Both the position numbers and the translations under genes were made by a program. A model generated the notes under the pieces. It was not told the origin of the DNA. It did no database searches and was given only the letters and a program-made list of their open reading frames with translations. From Hyaloperonospora brassicae (Eukaryota > Oomycota > Peronosporomycetes > Peronosporales > Peronosporaceae), in NCBI GenBank assembly GCA_947650285.1, contig CANTFL010000905.1:1-34225 (forward strand): a stretch of 34,225 nt of DNA, written 5' to 3'. This document shows, piece by piece, positions 11,600 to 21,792 of the stretch (position 1 is the first letter of the stretch; each line of letters starts with the position of its first letter).

Positions 11600-12040
11600 C
11601 GTAGCTTTACCCTAACATTCCTTAAGGTCTTCTTGCCCGAATTGAGATACTTAATCCAATTATTCTCTTGACCATATCAGCCATCTAAAGACCATGCCGT
11701 AACATGCTGGCGCATCCGATCGCAAGCAAACTTAAATGACAATCGTTGTCCCTAGCGAAGCATGAAATCGCCAAACACGTACAAAGCACGTGCACAACAA
11801 ACCTTATACGTAGGACGGTCACTACTATCATAATCCGGAGGAATGCTGACGTGTGTAATCTTTAGTAATTCAACACTGTTTGTTTTTAGCCTATTGTCGT
11901 CTAGACACAACGATTATGCCTGTCGATTTCTCAAGTTGTATGAAGTACTTTGCCTCCTATCTTAACGTCTTAAAAAACTGTGAATTACCGCTGGTCGTGA
12001 TCTTTAGTCTCCATTCTGAAGGTAAATACTATCCACCATC
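11600..12040. other. No recognised feature
   Basis: Short open frames only; nothing that looks coding or repetitive. Confidence 0.5.
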
Positions 12041-12042
12041 GA

Positions 12043-12146
12043 TGACCGTGACTGCTGGTCACCACTGATGGCCGGGACCGCTAAACACCCCTGTTGACCG
12101 TGATCACGGGTATCAACTGATGGCCGTGACCGTTTACCGATGCCTA
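12043..12146. repeat. Worn 52-bp tandem duplication
   Basis: TGACCGTGA starts at 12043 and 12095, and CTGATGGCCG-GACCG starts at 12065 and 12117, giving a constant 52-bp period over two imperfect copies. TGACCGTGA/TCACGGG also gives each copy internal dyad symmetry. No function is apparent. Confidence 0.7.
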
Positions 12147-12149
12147 AAG

Positions 12150-13580
12150 GTCAGTCACATATAAGTAGGTTTTAATAGGATAGCCCCAAAGCGTACGTGA
12201 CCGGTTTCAGTATTGTTATATCGTAGCGAGAGCGATTAATTATAATATCACTGATCACTTCACCACACGTTTGCTACTCGAAAATGCTTGTGTGATTAGT
12301 TTTCTCGTGACCAGCTGACATTAAATCGTTAAAATATCCAATATATACTTTATGGCTTTTTCTACAATAATGAAATTTGATAATCAAAAGCTTTTCTCTC
12401 AAGAATAGGACGAGACATGTTCAGCAATGTGACTTCTTTCACGGTTTGAGGCTAATTCGCACTGAAAGTAATAATACATGTGCACAACGTAAATTTTGGG
12501 ACGCGTACACACCCATCATTGCATCCCAATTGTATGTGCAAGCCTCGACCTCGAAACTACGATACAGATCGATATCTTTGGATATCACTCTGATACTACG
12601 CACGTTATAAAATACGTGCTTAGGTTCAGTTTTAAAACTTGTAGGATTTTTGAGCTCATGTCGTAAATATCGCTACAAAATATGAAGAAAAGCGCTAGTT
12701 GGAAAAGTAGCCAGTATTTACGAGTTCCCACATCGGAAATTAATGTATTAGGTCCCAAGAATACGAATATTGCGACCTACCTACTTCTGATACATGCATC
12801 CCACACTCATTAGCCTTGGTCCCATGACCTTATCAAGTTCATATATAGGAATCTTGAAATTGAGAGATATGATGACCATCATACCCAAAATATCTAGATC
12901 ATCACGATGACTGCATATCATGGTGCCATGATACATGATAACTCAATTTAAGCTCTTAGAGTCGAAGAAGGTAATACCGCCAATAACATTAGCATCAACA
13001 TTAACATCGACTTACAGCGAGAACAATGTGTTTTATATGTTCTAAAAATAGGAATAGCCCTTTCTTGATAATTAGAAGAACGTTCTTCCATTCTTTTATG
13101 TCAGCTATTCTATTTTTCCAATCTACCGCTTCCGTTAAGAAAATTTTAAAGAAAAAAAACCACTTTTGTGTGTGTGTCAGCAGCATTTATACTTATAATT
13201 ATCCAGTATTTTTATCCCTTTAAATTTTGTGGAATGAAGAGATTGTCGTCGTCATCTAGTAATACATAAATTTGCTTATTGTGTCGGGGTCGACGCAGAG
13301 ATTTTTGCGTCGTTTTTAATCATCGCATGGGATTTCTTTTTTCACTATTTCTGGGTCCTTCTTCTACGAAGACAGATCAGTAGCATTTCTATACTGTGCG
13401 TCGAAATTAACGTCTGCAGTTGATAAAATAGAGTCATATAGGCTAGTTGGATCAGTTATAATTTGGTTGGTTTGGTGAATTATATTCGGGTATGCGAACG
13501 AACCACTATATTCAGTATATTTTAACCATGGTTTTTGTGATGTAGTGGCAGTTTTTCAGCTACTGTGGGATTCGTACTGC
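12150..13580. other. No recognised feature
   Basis: Very AT-rich. A few frames of 60-77 codons on either strand lack recognisable motifs. No LTR, tRNA-like or repeat structure was found. Confidence 0.45.
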
Positions 13581-13616
13581 GATTGTCACCCTCAGGGATC
13601 ATTGTGCACAGTAAAA

Positions 13617-13670
13617 GGATTGAACTGGCAGTCATCATCTTAAATATTAGCCTACTGCACCACTACCTTA
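13617..13670 (-). other. Possible Pol III promoter-like (SINE-like) relic
   Basis: On the minus strand an A-box-like TGGTGCAGTAGGCTAA (within 13648-13664) is followed about 25 nt later by AGTTCAATCC (13617-13626), which approaches a B box. A further GTACGAATCCCA lies another 50 nt downstream. The spacing is right for a tRNA-derived promoter, but no cloverleaf can be drawn. It may be a SINE remnant or chance. Confidence 0.2.
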
Positions 13671-13994
13671 GGATACCATAGGTTTAGATCCGAAATTATT
13701 TAAACTTACATAACAGTCACACTCAATTGAGGTAGAGATGTATGCATGTTCGACGCGTGCATCATTTTTTGTATGCCGAGTTCCGCTATTGGCCAGATTT
13801 GATTTACCTAATAAGCGAGTGAACGCTTTTTTATTGAGGATATGATGACACGTATTGTATAGCAATCTGTTTCCGATGTAGGAATTAGACATCTTTAATC
13901 GCGTGTAATCGAATGAGCAAGATTTATGTAAAGTACGACGTACATAGAAAGTACTGATCGAGTAAATGTTCACAGATAAGACTTTTACGAGCAT
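13668..13994 (-). CDS. Unrecognised ORF of 108 codons
   Basis: This is the longest ATG-started frame in the first 17 kb. It opens further upstream to 14057 but only with TTG. The predicted product starts MLVKVLSVNIYS and contains HKSCSFDYTRL and LLGKSNLANSGTRHTKN. I recognise no domain, signal peptide or membrane segment. It overlaps the end of the possible SINE relic. In such AT-poor-in-genes surroundings it may be a chance frame or a fossil of another element. Confidence 0.15.
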   Translation of the reverse strand: MLVKVLSVNIYSISTFYVRRTLHKSCSFDYTRLKMSNSYIGNRLLYNTCHHILNKKAFTRLLGKSNLANSGTRHTKNDARVEHAYISTSIECDCYVSLNNFGSKPMVS

Positions 13995-14059
13995 AGGATT
14001 TATAGATGCAGACCCGAGCACGAATCTTGGCTGCCATCGACCTTGAAATACCGACAAGA

Positions 14060-15010
14060 AGAACTGTCTGATGAAACGATCAGCAGGCTCAATCTTTCTC
14101 TCACAATCGACTTTAAGATAACCGATACAAACTATGTGGAACGGCCTTCAATAAATATGCCTGAACCAGTGGAGGCTGCACTGGTGCAGTCTATAAAGAA
14201 AATGGCTTCTTCGGTTGTCTAATTGCAAGTAAAAATGATCTTGTGTTCAAATTATACTAGAATGGACAGGATACTACCCATATAAATGTAGTTTGACGTC
14301 CAAGATGACTATTTATTGGACCATCGTAACAATTAAGCATGACCGTTATGACTGTGAATGAAGAAAGGTGGTTCAGCACTAGCGACTTCTAGACGTATAG
14401 TAGGCCGTTTCAAGATCGACTGTGGGCAAGTTGAATACCGATGTGCCATTGGCACATTTTACTGATCTTGCTGGAATTGATTAATCGTTGTATATGTCAA
14501 ACTCAAAAGGTTTTATATCGCGGTCACCTTTGTAACATGTCGTCAGGTATTCTACACAACGGGTCGCTGCGAAGTTGCGTTAAAAAGATGGGCTTGTCCC
14601 CATTTTTTGAACGCGTATTTGACTAAAAAAACGGTTGGCGCAAAAGTGCATCTACGATAACGTTTAGTCGTTCTGTACCATGCTTTGATAAAAGATTATG
14701 CTGGCAAAGAACGAGCGCTATATCGTCATTATTTGCAAAATGTGGCTGCTATTGTCATCGAGCTTGATCACAAATAGTTTTAAAACGATAAATGTCTATC
14801 TTCGAAAGCATAGAAGATAATGAGCCGACGCATACTTCATGTCAAGCTACTTTTCTTAATACTACACGTATCTAGACTCTAATGGTTTCCGTCGAGCCCG
14901 AATGACACAAAATGTAGCGCTTTGCATCTTCTGTACCGTATTGCATCAACGCGTTCCCGACTTTATAAAGTTTTGGCGTTACATACCATATGGAATGGTC
15001 TGAGACGGTT
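14060..15010. other. No recognised feature
   Basis: Only a 61-codon plus-strand frame at 14441-14626 with no motifs; no repeats seen. Confidence 0.45.
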
Positions 15011-15019
15011 TATATTGCT

Positions 15020-15059
15020 GACAAAGTATTATAAATTGATATATTTATAATACTTTGTC
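15020..15059. repeat. Perfect hairpin, 17-bp arms and 6-nt loop
   Basis: GACAAAGTATTATAAAT (15020-15036) pairs perfectly with ATTTATAATACTTTGTC (15043-15059) around TGATAT. GACAAAGTATTA occurs again at about 16138-16149 without its partner. A perfect 17-bp stem in otherwise unconstrained DNA suggests either a recent origin or a small fold-back element; no target duplication is evident. Confidence 0.85.
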
Positions 15060-17850
15060 CAGAGTACTGATGTTCAGCATTACAACATGTCTCTTGTTAA
15101 TTCATTGTGCAAGCTATAAGTAAGCGGCCAGTTTGGCGCAGTTAAGGAGAAAATCTTGCAAGTGCGCCTAATTGCCGAAAAAAGTTGTATTAGGCTCAAC
15201 ATCATTTGCCATTGACGAGATGGTGATCATCGTGATCGCTTGATCAGGGAGTACGTCATTTCTACCAAAGCTACACCAAAAAAAGGATTGTAGTAATATT
15301 AAAGATTCATCCAATATATTTGCACGGACCTAGTTTCTTCTGTTATCGTGATCGGCGGATATATGGTATAAATGCTCGAACGATTGCAAGAATATTGCAG
15401 ACATGGAGTCGCTAAATCACCAATTCGTGTTTTTGCTTATAGGATGTCTAGGGCCGAATGCATCGTAGTAGTAGCTCGCAGCAAAATTGCACACCGTTCT
15501 CAAAATGTGATGTTACATATCTTATAGGTCAAACAGATTCGTTAGAATCCCTTAAGACCTAGCTCGCTACTCCTAGCGTATTTGCTTAAGAGATAAATTG
15601 ACGGTTACGGGATGTTCCGTTCATGGAGGAGGATCGGATTGAAGTAATGTATCAGAGGGATGAACAAAAACACTGTTTTTTTGATAGTTTGTCGAGGATG
15701 ACGTCCTACATCGATAGCGGTTTATGTACCGATGTAGGCACAGTATATAATAATTGAATTTGTGCACTATTTGCCAGCATACTCGGATAATCAACACAAC
15801 AATGTTAAAAAAGATGGAAGTGGTTTGCCTCTAGTTTTTACATTTAAGTTGTGTATCCTTTTAATTGTCGTTAAAGTAGTGAACAAGACTTGATTACTTA
15901 CTCTTTGAGGCCCAGGTTTTGTTTCTCGATATCTTGTCTGGTGTATTTTTACTTTGCTAATCACAAGGCTTGATAAAAAATGCATTTCCTTATTTTAAAT
16001 AAACTTGTATCGATAACATTTACTTGTATACCCAGTGCGCAAAAGATATTTTAGATAGGTATGAGTATCTTCATCAAGAATAATTTCGTCCAATGATCCT
16101 TGTGGAACACGTAAGTGTTCTTTTAAGGTAATACCGACAAAGTATTAACTGCGCACATATCCTCTTAGACGAGTGCGTCGATCGTTTGAATCTTGTCACG
16201 ACGCAGATCTATCCTGTAACGTTTTATTTCATTCGTTACGAACCACAGTATCTCCAAATTGGAATTTCGAGACTCTATCAGATCAATCTTTAAAGCGACT
16301 ACACTAGGTCTGTCACTTATTGTGACCTGCAATGTTTCATTGTTGTCACGATAACAAATTTACTCATAGAACAGGGTAGTCTTTCACTTGTATAATTTGC
16401 TTGAAGGTCTTCTTATGTGAGCACATCGTGACGCATTCCCTTAACGTCTTGGTGATGTGATAGAGTTACCGCAGCCAGTCACATTATGATATACTCTTCC
16501 GTAGACCCAGATTTTCCTTTGGTGCCGCTTCTGAAATATGATATCTTTTTTTAATAAATGTTCTTTCTTTTAGAATGCCTCGATGGCCCGGCCATATAAA
16601 ATCATCCGTGTGCTGAACCTTAGTCCATGCGAAAGTTAGAACATCAACTAGTAGCTTGCCGAAGCGTAGCGGGGAGCTAAAGTGGGGTCTTGTGTGTTCG
16701 ATCTCAATGTTGTACCACAGAAGAGACCAACGTATCAGTCAGAAAGCATTGTAAGGCTTATAACCGCTCCATATATGGTATAGGTTTAGATATGCGCTAC
16801 CAGCTGGTCCATGCCTCCTTCTGCTTGGGCTGTTGAAGGTCAATAATGACATCGAATTTATCATCTGAATGTAGGACAGTATTATCACAATGTAGCGTTA
16901 TTCACGAAGCGTATATTAAAGCATGAATGATTGTATATCTGCTTTTACTGATAAGCATGCTTTAGGGCGCAATGATGTCCTCGGTTGAAGGGTCTCGCGC
17001 TCAACAAGCAGTAGACTACGGTCCTCCAGCGATCGGCGTCGAAATACATTGCTTGACGTGTAACAGTTAGTTATGGCTCAACGTGGCATGCCATTTGTCA
17101 ATATTATCTGCAAGACGGTGAGGGACATTTTTTCACCAGGGGCAGCAACACGTTAATTCGGCATGTTAAGATTTACATTCGTCAAGAAGCCTACAGAGTC
17201 TTGACGTCGTTCGATCAACAAGGTGATCCACTCTGCTGCCCTCGACCAGGTTTGATAGATCCGCTACCTTATTGTGACATCGCATCAGCTTCGGAATCGC
17301 TTCTTGGCCCCGTGTTGGTCGACGGAAGTTCGCTACGTAATACTGCTGGCAGCATTTGATTCGTGCAATACGTATGTAGGCATGGTACCCTGTAATTTGA
17401 ATGATTTAATGGTAAAATCTTTTACATTCAGGAGTGACAATTTCTCTATTCGTCACGTAGGATTGAACTAGTTGTTTCGAACTCCGCCCACTTGTAGCAT
17501 CGGGGGACGATAGGACCTAAATTCGATGCTAGACTATTTCAGAATAAATACATTCTGTTCCACCACTCAGAATGCGTATTCTTCCGTATCTATTACGTAA
17601 TAGAACAAGTAGATTATAAGAAGATAGACTACATACATTGAATAAACCTTGGCATCAACTCGTATATATGAAACGTATTGGCTGTAAGGTGGCAAATGGT
17701 CTGAACGTGAGCATGCACACCACGATTAAGCTACGTGAGGATCAAGAACAGGAACTATAAATGAATTTGGTTTGCGGCGACTAAAACGTTGGTCCGAGAT
17801 AGGGTTAATAATGCCTCTTTTTACTCAATCGTCAAGGTTCGTGAAGCTAA
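15060..17850. other. No recognised gene
   Basis: Short frames only (for example 15791-15985 minus and 17274-17471 plus). Some minus-strand stretches around 16.4-16.6 kb look faintly coding, but no retroelement motif can be placed in order, so I leave them unnamed. Confidence 0.45.
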
Positions 17851-17859
17851 AAATTTAAG

Positions 17860-18394
17860 TGTAGCAAAGCTACACAGCTCCTTAAGTCAGAGGAAGACTG
17901 AACGCTCTTACGAGCAACTTTAATTCTACGAACCCGACTCAAATAGTTAACAGCTCCGAGAGCTAAGGGTTGGTTCAAAGAACCCGACTCAAAGAGTCGA
18001 AAAGCTCAGAGAGCTTACGGTCCCTGTTCCAGGGGGACCAAATGATTCAAGAGAATCAAACGCACTGATTGCAAAAGGAGTAGCTGCCTTAAAAAGGAGT
18101 TGCTACTTCCTTACGATCGCAAGACGCCTCAGAGAGGCACGTGACTTTTGTTGATCAAAATGGGAACTGAAATTTATTTCTTTTTTTAACCTAAAAGAAC
18201 ACCGTAGAACAAAGTAATTAACATACTCACTTATATCCTAAATAAACCTCTTATGAGATCGCGTAATCAGTGGTTGACAGACATCAGTCTTCAACAATTG
18301 ATACTTGTGTTCAAATATTGCTTTAAAGGGGATCCCATCCCTTGTCTGTACCACACATATTGTCGACTACCAGTCGACGTGTAACCCCGTTACA
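17860..18394 (+). mobile_element. Solo LTR (diverged copy of the 473-bp LTR family) in the left arm
   Basis: It begins TGTAGCAAAGCTACA and ends TGTAACCCCGTTACA, and is flanked by the 5-bp duplication TTAAG (17855-17859 and 18395-18399). It is clearly related over its whole length to the LTRs at 22795 and 29819 but longer (535 against 473 bp). There is no internal region, so it is the product of LTR-LTR recombination. The small hairpins typical of this family are kept, including GACTC-AAA-GAGTC, GATTC-AAGA-GAATC, GCCTC-AGA-GAGGC and GTCGAC-TACCA-GTCGAC. The mirrored copy in the right arm starts at 33815. Confidence 0.92.
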
Positions 18395-18669
18395 TTAAGA
18401 CCTAAGTCATATAGATATGCTCGGTCGATTTTGACAAAGCAAACGAAGCAACTATCTATAATGAGGATGCGAATATCTTTATGGTGGCATTCGAATTGAT
18501 ATGGAATCCCATTTGATAATCTTCTTAGTAACCGGAGATACATTTTCTTAAGTTTTTAAAAATATATCTTTATTTAGGATCTCAAGGTCTCTTTAATGGC
18601 TTTCAAATCGATATGACATTTAAAAGAGGTTATTTGTGGTAATCGAAGATATTTTTTACGACGCTTTCA

Positions 18670-18691
18670 GGTCAACGCGCGTGCGTTGACC
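18670..18691. repeat. Perfect hairpin, 9-bp arms, 4-nt loop
   Basis: GGTCAACGC and GCGTTGACC enclose GCGT. Thirty bases on, CAACAATT (18723-18730) and AATTGTTG (18733-18740) form an 8-bp stem with a 2-nt loop. Both sit just before or at the start of the decayed frame at 18698 and are kept in the right arm (33518-33539). They could be operator-like or structural; nothing proves a role. Confidence 0.75.
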
Positions 18692-18697
18692 CGCTAG

Positions 18698-19144
18698 GTG
18701 CAGTCTAACATTACTGCTGACTCAACAATTCAAATTGTTGGATACCCTATTCACTTGAAAGCTCTGACTGTGGAGCACCTTGGTGGTAAAAAAGGTTACT
18801 TTATAACTCTACGCGTCGAATTTGTGCTGGAAGAACTTGGTATTGCGGCATGTACTTATCGCCTTTCATAGCAAACCGGTTGGCCCATTTGATGTCACTC
18901 AAACGCGCGAATACTTTACGCTTGGCATGAAAGCGATCCTGTTTTCTTCGTGTTGGATGAAAAGTACGTAGTCGTTGGACAGATCACAAAGTGCTGCCAT
19001 TTAAACGGGGCACTCTGCGCTTGTAACCGCACAGAACAAGCTGCCTACACTGAAACAGTGACGGAACGTGCCTCGCAACCCTACGTCCACGGCATGTGCA
19101 TAGGAAGGCCTATCTTCTATACGGACGCATACATAGAAAGGTAA
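18698..19144 (+). pseudogene. Decayed unrecognised ORF in the left arm
   Basis: One frame stays coding-like from a GTG at 18698 to a stop at 19142-19144, broken only by TAG at 18869 and TGA at 18890. It reads QIVGYPIHLKALTVEHLGG, YFITLRVEFVLEELGIAA, then after the stops VFFVLDEKYVVVGQITKCC, CNRTEQAAY, and SQPYVHGMCIGRP. There is no ATG near the left end, so the original gene was larger or spliced. The final codon lies in a GTAAG context, a possible intron donor. I do not recognise the family. The right arm has the same frame at about 33065-33511. It may be a relic of whatever gene was duplicated in the palindrome. Confidence 0.35.
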
Positions 19145-19559
19145 GACTATAATTGTGTTCAATGCAGTCGAATATCCTATAGCACAATTTCTTCTAGTCA
19201 AATGGATCAACTGCAAACTCCAAATTATTATTTCGTTGAACGCCAATTGTTACGTGTCTAGCAGCGATTAATGGCTAAGTTACTTGATATGATGGACTGC
19301 ACTAACAAGTACGATTTTACGCGGCGTAGTCCTTCAGATCACCCCGGTGTGGGCTACGAGTGCAGTGACACTGTTATAATTTCTTAGAGGGTCCTCACCC
19401 CGTATTACACTGTGGGACTTTGAGGTCAGTAGGGCTTCCATCCGACCCAAAGTAATACATACCTAAGGTGCGGGTTGGTAGGGCGGTCACCCATTGGCTG
19501 TTTGCTCGTCTAATATGTTTGTCTATCTCCGGCGCCTGTAACCGTACCCGCCCCCCGTG

Positions 19560-19616
19560 GGTATCGATCCAGGTACTCCTCCCGGTACCAGATTCAGTGG
19601 CACTAACCAGTAAGTA
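19560..19616 (-). other. tRNA-like (SINE-head-like) segment in the left arm
   Basis: On the minus strand TACTTACTGGTTAGTGCC resembles an A box with a D-loop GGTTA. It is followed by a 5-bp stem GGTAC/GTACC enclosing CGGGAGGA, placed like an anticodon arm, and then by GGATCGATACC, one mismatch from a B box. Acceptor and T stems do not close, so it is not a working tRNA. A tRNA-derived SINE head or tRNA pseudogene is the likely identity. The mirror copy is at 32593-32649. Confidence 0.4.
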
Positions 19617-19955
19617 GAGAGGTGTCGATATTACTCAATGCAGTTTACACTCCTATAATATTAGGTTTGCGAGGTACATATTGGAGAATATAATTTTTAA
19701 GACGATATTCATATTGACCCAATTTTAGTTTGAACTACACGAAACACACTAATCTTCTTAACCACCGACTACAAGTCCTGCTGAATTTAATTTGTTCAAT
19801 GAATTAGCGAGATTCGGCTTGGTCACATCTGCAGCATCTGTTCCGTCTCGAGCGCTTTCACACGCTTGTTGAGCAATATGCTCGTAGCTTTCCGATATCA
19901 GTAAAGGCTACCACTGTGCTCGATCAGCGCAGCTTCAAGAAAGGATGCAGAATAG

Positions 19956-20147
19956 GTGCAATGTTCTTGCAAAGAAGTTGCGAAATATCACGTCGCAGCT
20001 GTTAGCCGCATCCAGTGGCTCTACGATTTGAAGGAACGTGGTCATTCAAGTCAATTACTGAAGTACGCGCTGATGGGACCCAATGGCGTAATTTTTGACA
20101 GTTTCGGTGATGCACTGCCTATTATAGCAAATGTAAAGAAAATATAA
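19956..20147 (+). pseudogene. Unrecognised frame, 63 codons, no ATG
   Basis: The frame starts at a GTG directly after an in-frame TAG and reads EVAKYHVAAVSRIQWLYD, LKERGHSSQ, ALMGPNGVIFDSFGDALP. Composition looks coding. The right-arm copy (32062-32253) has one leucine replaced by serine. It could be a middle exon of the same lost gene as 18698-19144. No domain is recognised. Confidence 0.25.
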
Positions 20148-20299
20148 GACGTGCCAATCGGCCAAATTTTTGCTCTAATTGCCAGCGCTGTGATCCATCA
20201 CTCGCTCAGTATAATTGACTCTTCGTCTGTGCAGTGAGTCACACGGCCTGCACGCTCCCGTTGCAGCTATATTGCACTCGCATTGCGATTCTCACTAAG

Positions 20300-20379
20300 G
20301 GATCGTTCCATCGATGATCCGTTACTCAATCTACGGCTACTCGTGGCAGCGGTGCGTACATCGACGTAATATCGATGTA
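20300..20379. repeat. Two hairpins in the left arm
   Basis: GGATC/GATCC (20300-20320) is followed by TACATCGA/TCGATGTA (20357-20379, 8-bp arms and a 7-nt loop). Both are preserved in the right arm around 31833-31912. They add to an unusual density of short perfect dyads in these arms. Confidence 0.6.
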
Positions 20380-20621
20380 ACCTGCACTGACATCACAAGG
20401 CGCTTAGTCCAAAACCTTTATAAACCTCAAGGTCCTCGTAGAACGTAAATGTATATTCCCCAGGTAGGAATTTAAAATGTTATGGTCTCAGTGACGCACT
20501 GTTGAACTTCCCGACCTTGCCGGGACGAGGCGATTGGGCCACCAGCGTAGATGAGACTTTATACACGAGAGGAGCCACCACTACGCTATGAAGCTCTCGG
20601 CAAGCTATTGTCCAGGTCTCC

Positions 20622-20825
20622 GTGACTCAGGTGAGTAGAGCCACCGACTCAACACGCTTCGTGCCTTTCAAGTCACTTACTTGGAATGTAGCTGCCGCGC
20701 TGATGAACTTTGCCTGTCTTTTGGAGCAGAGAAAAGGCGTTGGAACACTGAGTGTGAAGCTTAACAAGACAGTTATAGTCTCAACACCTGCGGTCAAGGA
20801 CTTTTCTTCGGCAGCGTTTCCATAA
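20622..20825 (+). pseudogene. Unrecognised frame, 67 codons, ending differently in the two arms
   Basis: Open from just after a TGA near 20590, with no ATG at the left, it reads STRFVPFKSLTWNVAAALMN, CLLEQRKGVGTLSVKLN and AVKDFSSAAFP before TAA. In the right arm (31587-31366) that TAA is TTA and the frame runs six codons further; a 3-bp indel also separates the arms just beyond. No family is recognised. It is possibly an exon or a chance frame. Confidence 0.22.
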
Positions 20826-20962
20826 TTGCCACTTTTCGATACTTGATGAGATCGTAGTGGACCGCGGCGATGAAGGGATGCCGCTTGTTCTTATCGGGGC
20901 ATTCTGGCTATAATATATTATTTCTAGTGAGTCGTAGCTGCACTTAGCTATCGACAAACAAA

Positions 20963-21214
20963 ATGGTTGAGTACTGCTCTTCGTCTATTGGAGGCACGCT
21001 AGCTCATTATATTGCAAGAGGCAGGACTGCAAGTGTTGCGTGTCATTTGAAGCGTATCGGAAGCTACTCATCTGATGCACAATACTTCGCTGCCGTTTTG
21101 TATCTGAAGTCGTGGCGTTATTTATGTGAAGTGTCAAGATCTGCCTATCCTTTGCAACTACATCATGCATGTACTACGGTAGATCAACGTGTTCCGAGAA
21201 ACGAATATGTGTAG
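20963..21214 (+). CDS. Small unrecognised ORF, 83 codons, in the left arm
   Basis: It has an ATG in good context (AAACAAAATGG) about 45 bp after an AT-rich TATAATATATTA stretch. The product begins MVEYCSSSIGGTLAHYIARG and contains HLKRIGSYSSDAQYFAAVLY and CEVSRSAYPLQLHHACTT. It has no signal peptide, membrane span or known motif. The copy in the right arm (31249-30998) is translated identically, which over this length says little beyond recent duplication. Of the arm frames this has the best start, but an 83-codon frame may still be chance. Confidence 0.25.
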   Translation: MVEYCSSSIGGTLAHYIARGRTASVACHLKRIGSYSSDAQYFAAVLYLKSWRYLCEVSRSAYPLQLHHACTTVDQRVPRNEYV

Positions 21215-21271
21215 CTTTATACACCTGCACTACGTATTGAATGGCAATCGTCGCACCTACGCGCAGTACTG

Positions 21272-21308
21272 ACGTCTGGGGCCCGAATGGGACCTCCCAG
21301 CCAGACGT
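21272..21308. repeat. Hairpin with 8-bp arms
   Basis: ACGTCTGG (21272-21279) pairs with CCAGACGT (21301-21308) over a 21-nt GC-rich spacer. Further on CATTCTTGA (21428-21436) pairs with TCAAGAATG (21461-21469), 9-bp arms. Both recur in the right arm. Confidence 0.6.
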
Positions 21309-21558
21309 TCCAACACTCATTTGATGATCCGCTCAGCAAACGTTTCTATTCTACCAATGGCAGGGGGTCAACACAAACGGAAGCTGCTGTCTTCTTGGTG
21401 ATTAACGTGACTGTTGTTTCAGTATTTCATTCTTGACATTGCATATCAAGTTGCTTGGCATCAAGAATGCAACGGAGAGCTGATCATGTAAATTGCAGCA
21501 CCCTCTAGTCATTGTGCACACGGATTTGACAGCGACGCCTGTCCTACATTCCAATATC

Positions 21559-21792
21559 TCATTCATAGCTTACTGGTAAGTCTAAACGGTAAATTACGAT
21601 GATGGTAAGCGTACTTGGCACACCTAGCATTACCCTGCGCCAGTCGATGCTCAGTTTATCCGGATGCATTTGATATCGTACAGCAAAGAGAAGTACTGCC
21701 ACCATTTCGTCCAGATTGCGTACCGAACACAGCAGCCGCAGTTGTAGAGAGTCTACTCGGCAGTCATACGTATGATTGACGCAGCAACTCAT
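21559..21792 (-). CDS. Small unrecognised ORF, 77 codons, left arm
   Basis: It starts MSCCVNHTYDCRV and continues LLCSVRNLDEMVAVLLFAVR, then MHPDKLSIDWRRVMLG and LTIIVIYRL. Two hydrophobic stretches are present but too short and polar-interrupted to call membrane spans. The mirrored copy (30420-30653, plus strand) differs at a few residues (S to R at position 2, D to E, P to S). No stops have arisen in either copy, which is weak evidence at this divergence. Function unknown. Confidence 0.22.
   Translation of the reverse strand: MSCCVNHTYDCRVDSLQLRLLCSVRNLDEMVAVLLFAVRYQMHPDKLSIDWRRVMLGVPSTLTIIVIYRLDLPVSYE

Noticed and set aside
16400..16620. Faint minus-strand coding signal, possibly retroelement
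   Set aside because: Fragments could be read in three frames, but no known motif appears in order.
19139..19170. A 27-28-nt intron (GTAAG to TGCAG) at the end of the decayed frame
   Set aside because: Far below usual spliceable length; the GTAAG may be a donor to a later acceptor, but this cannot be shown.
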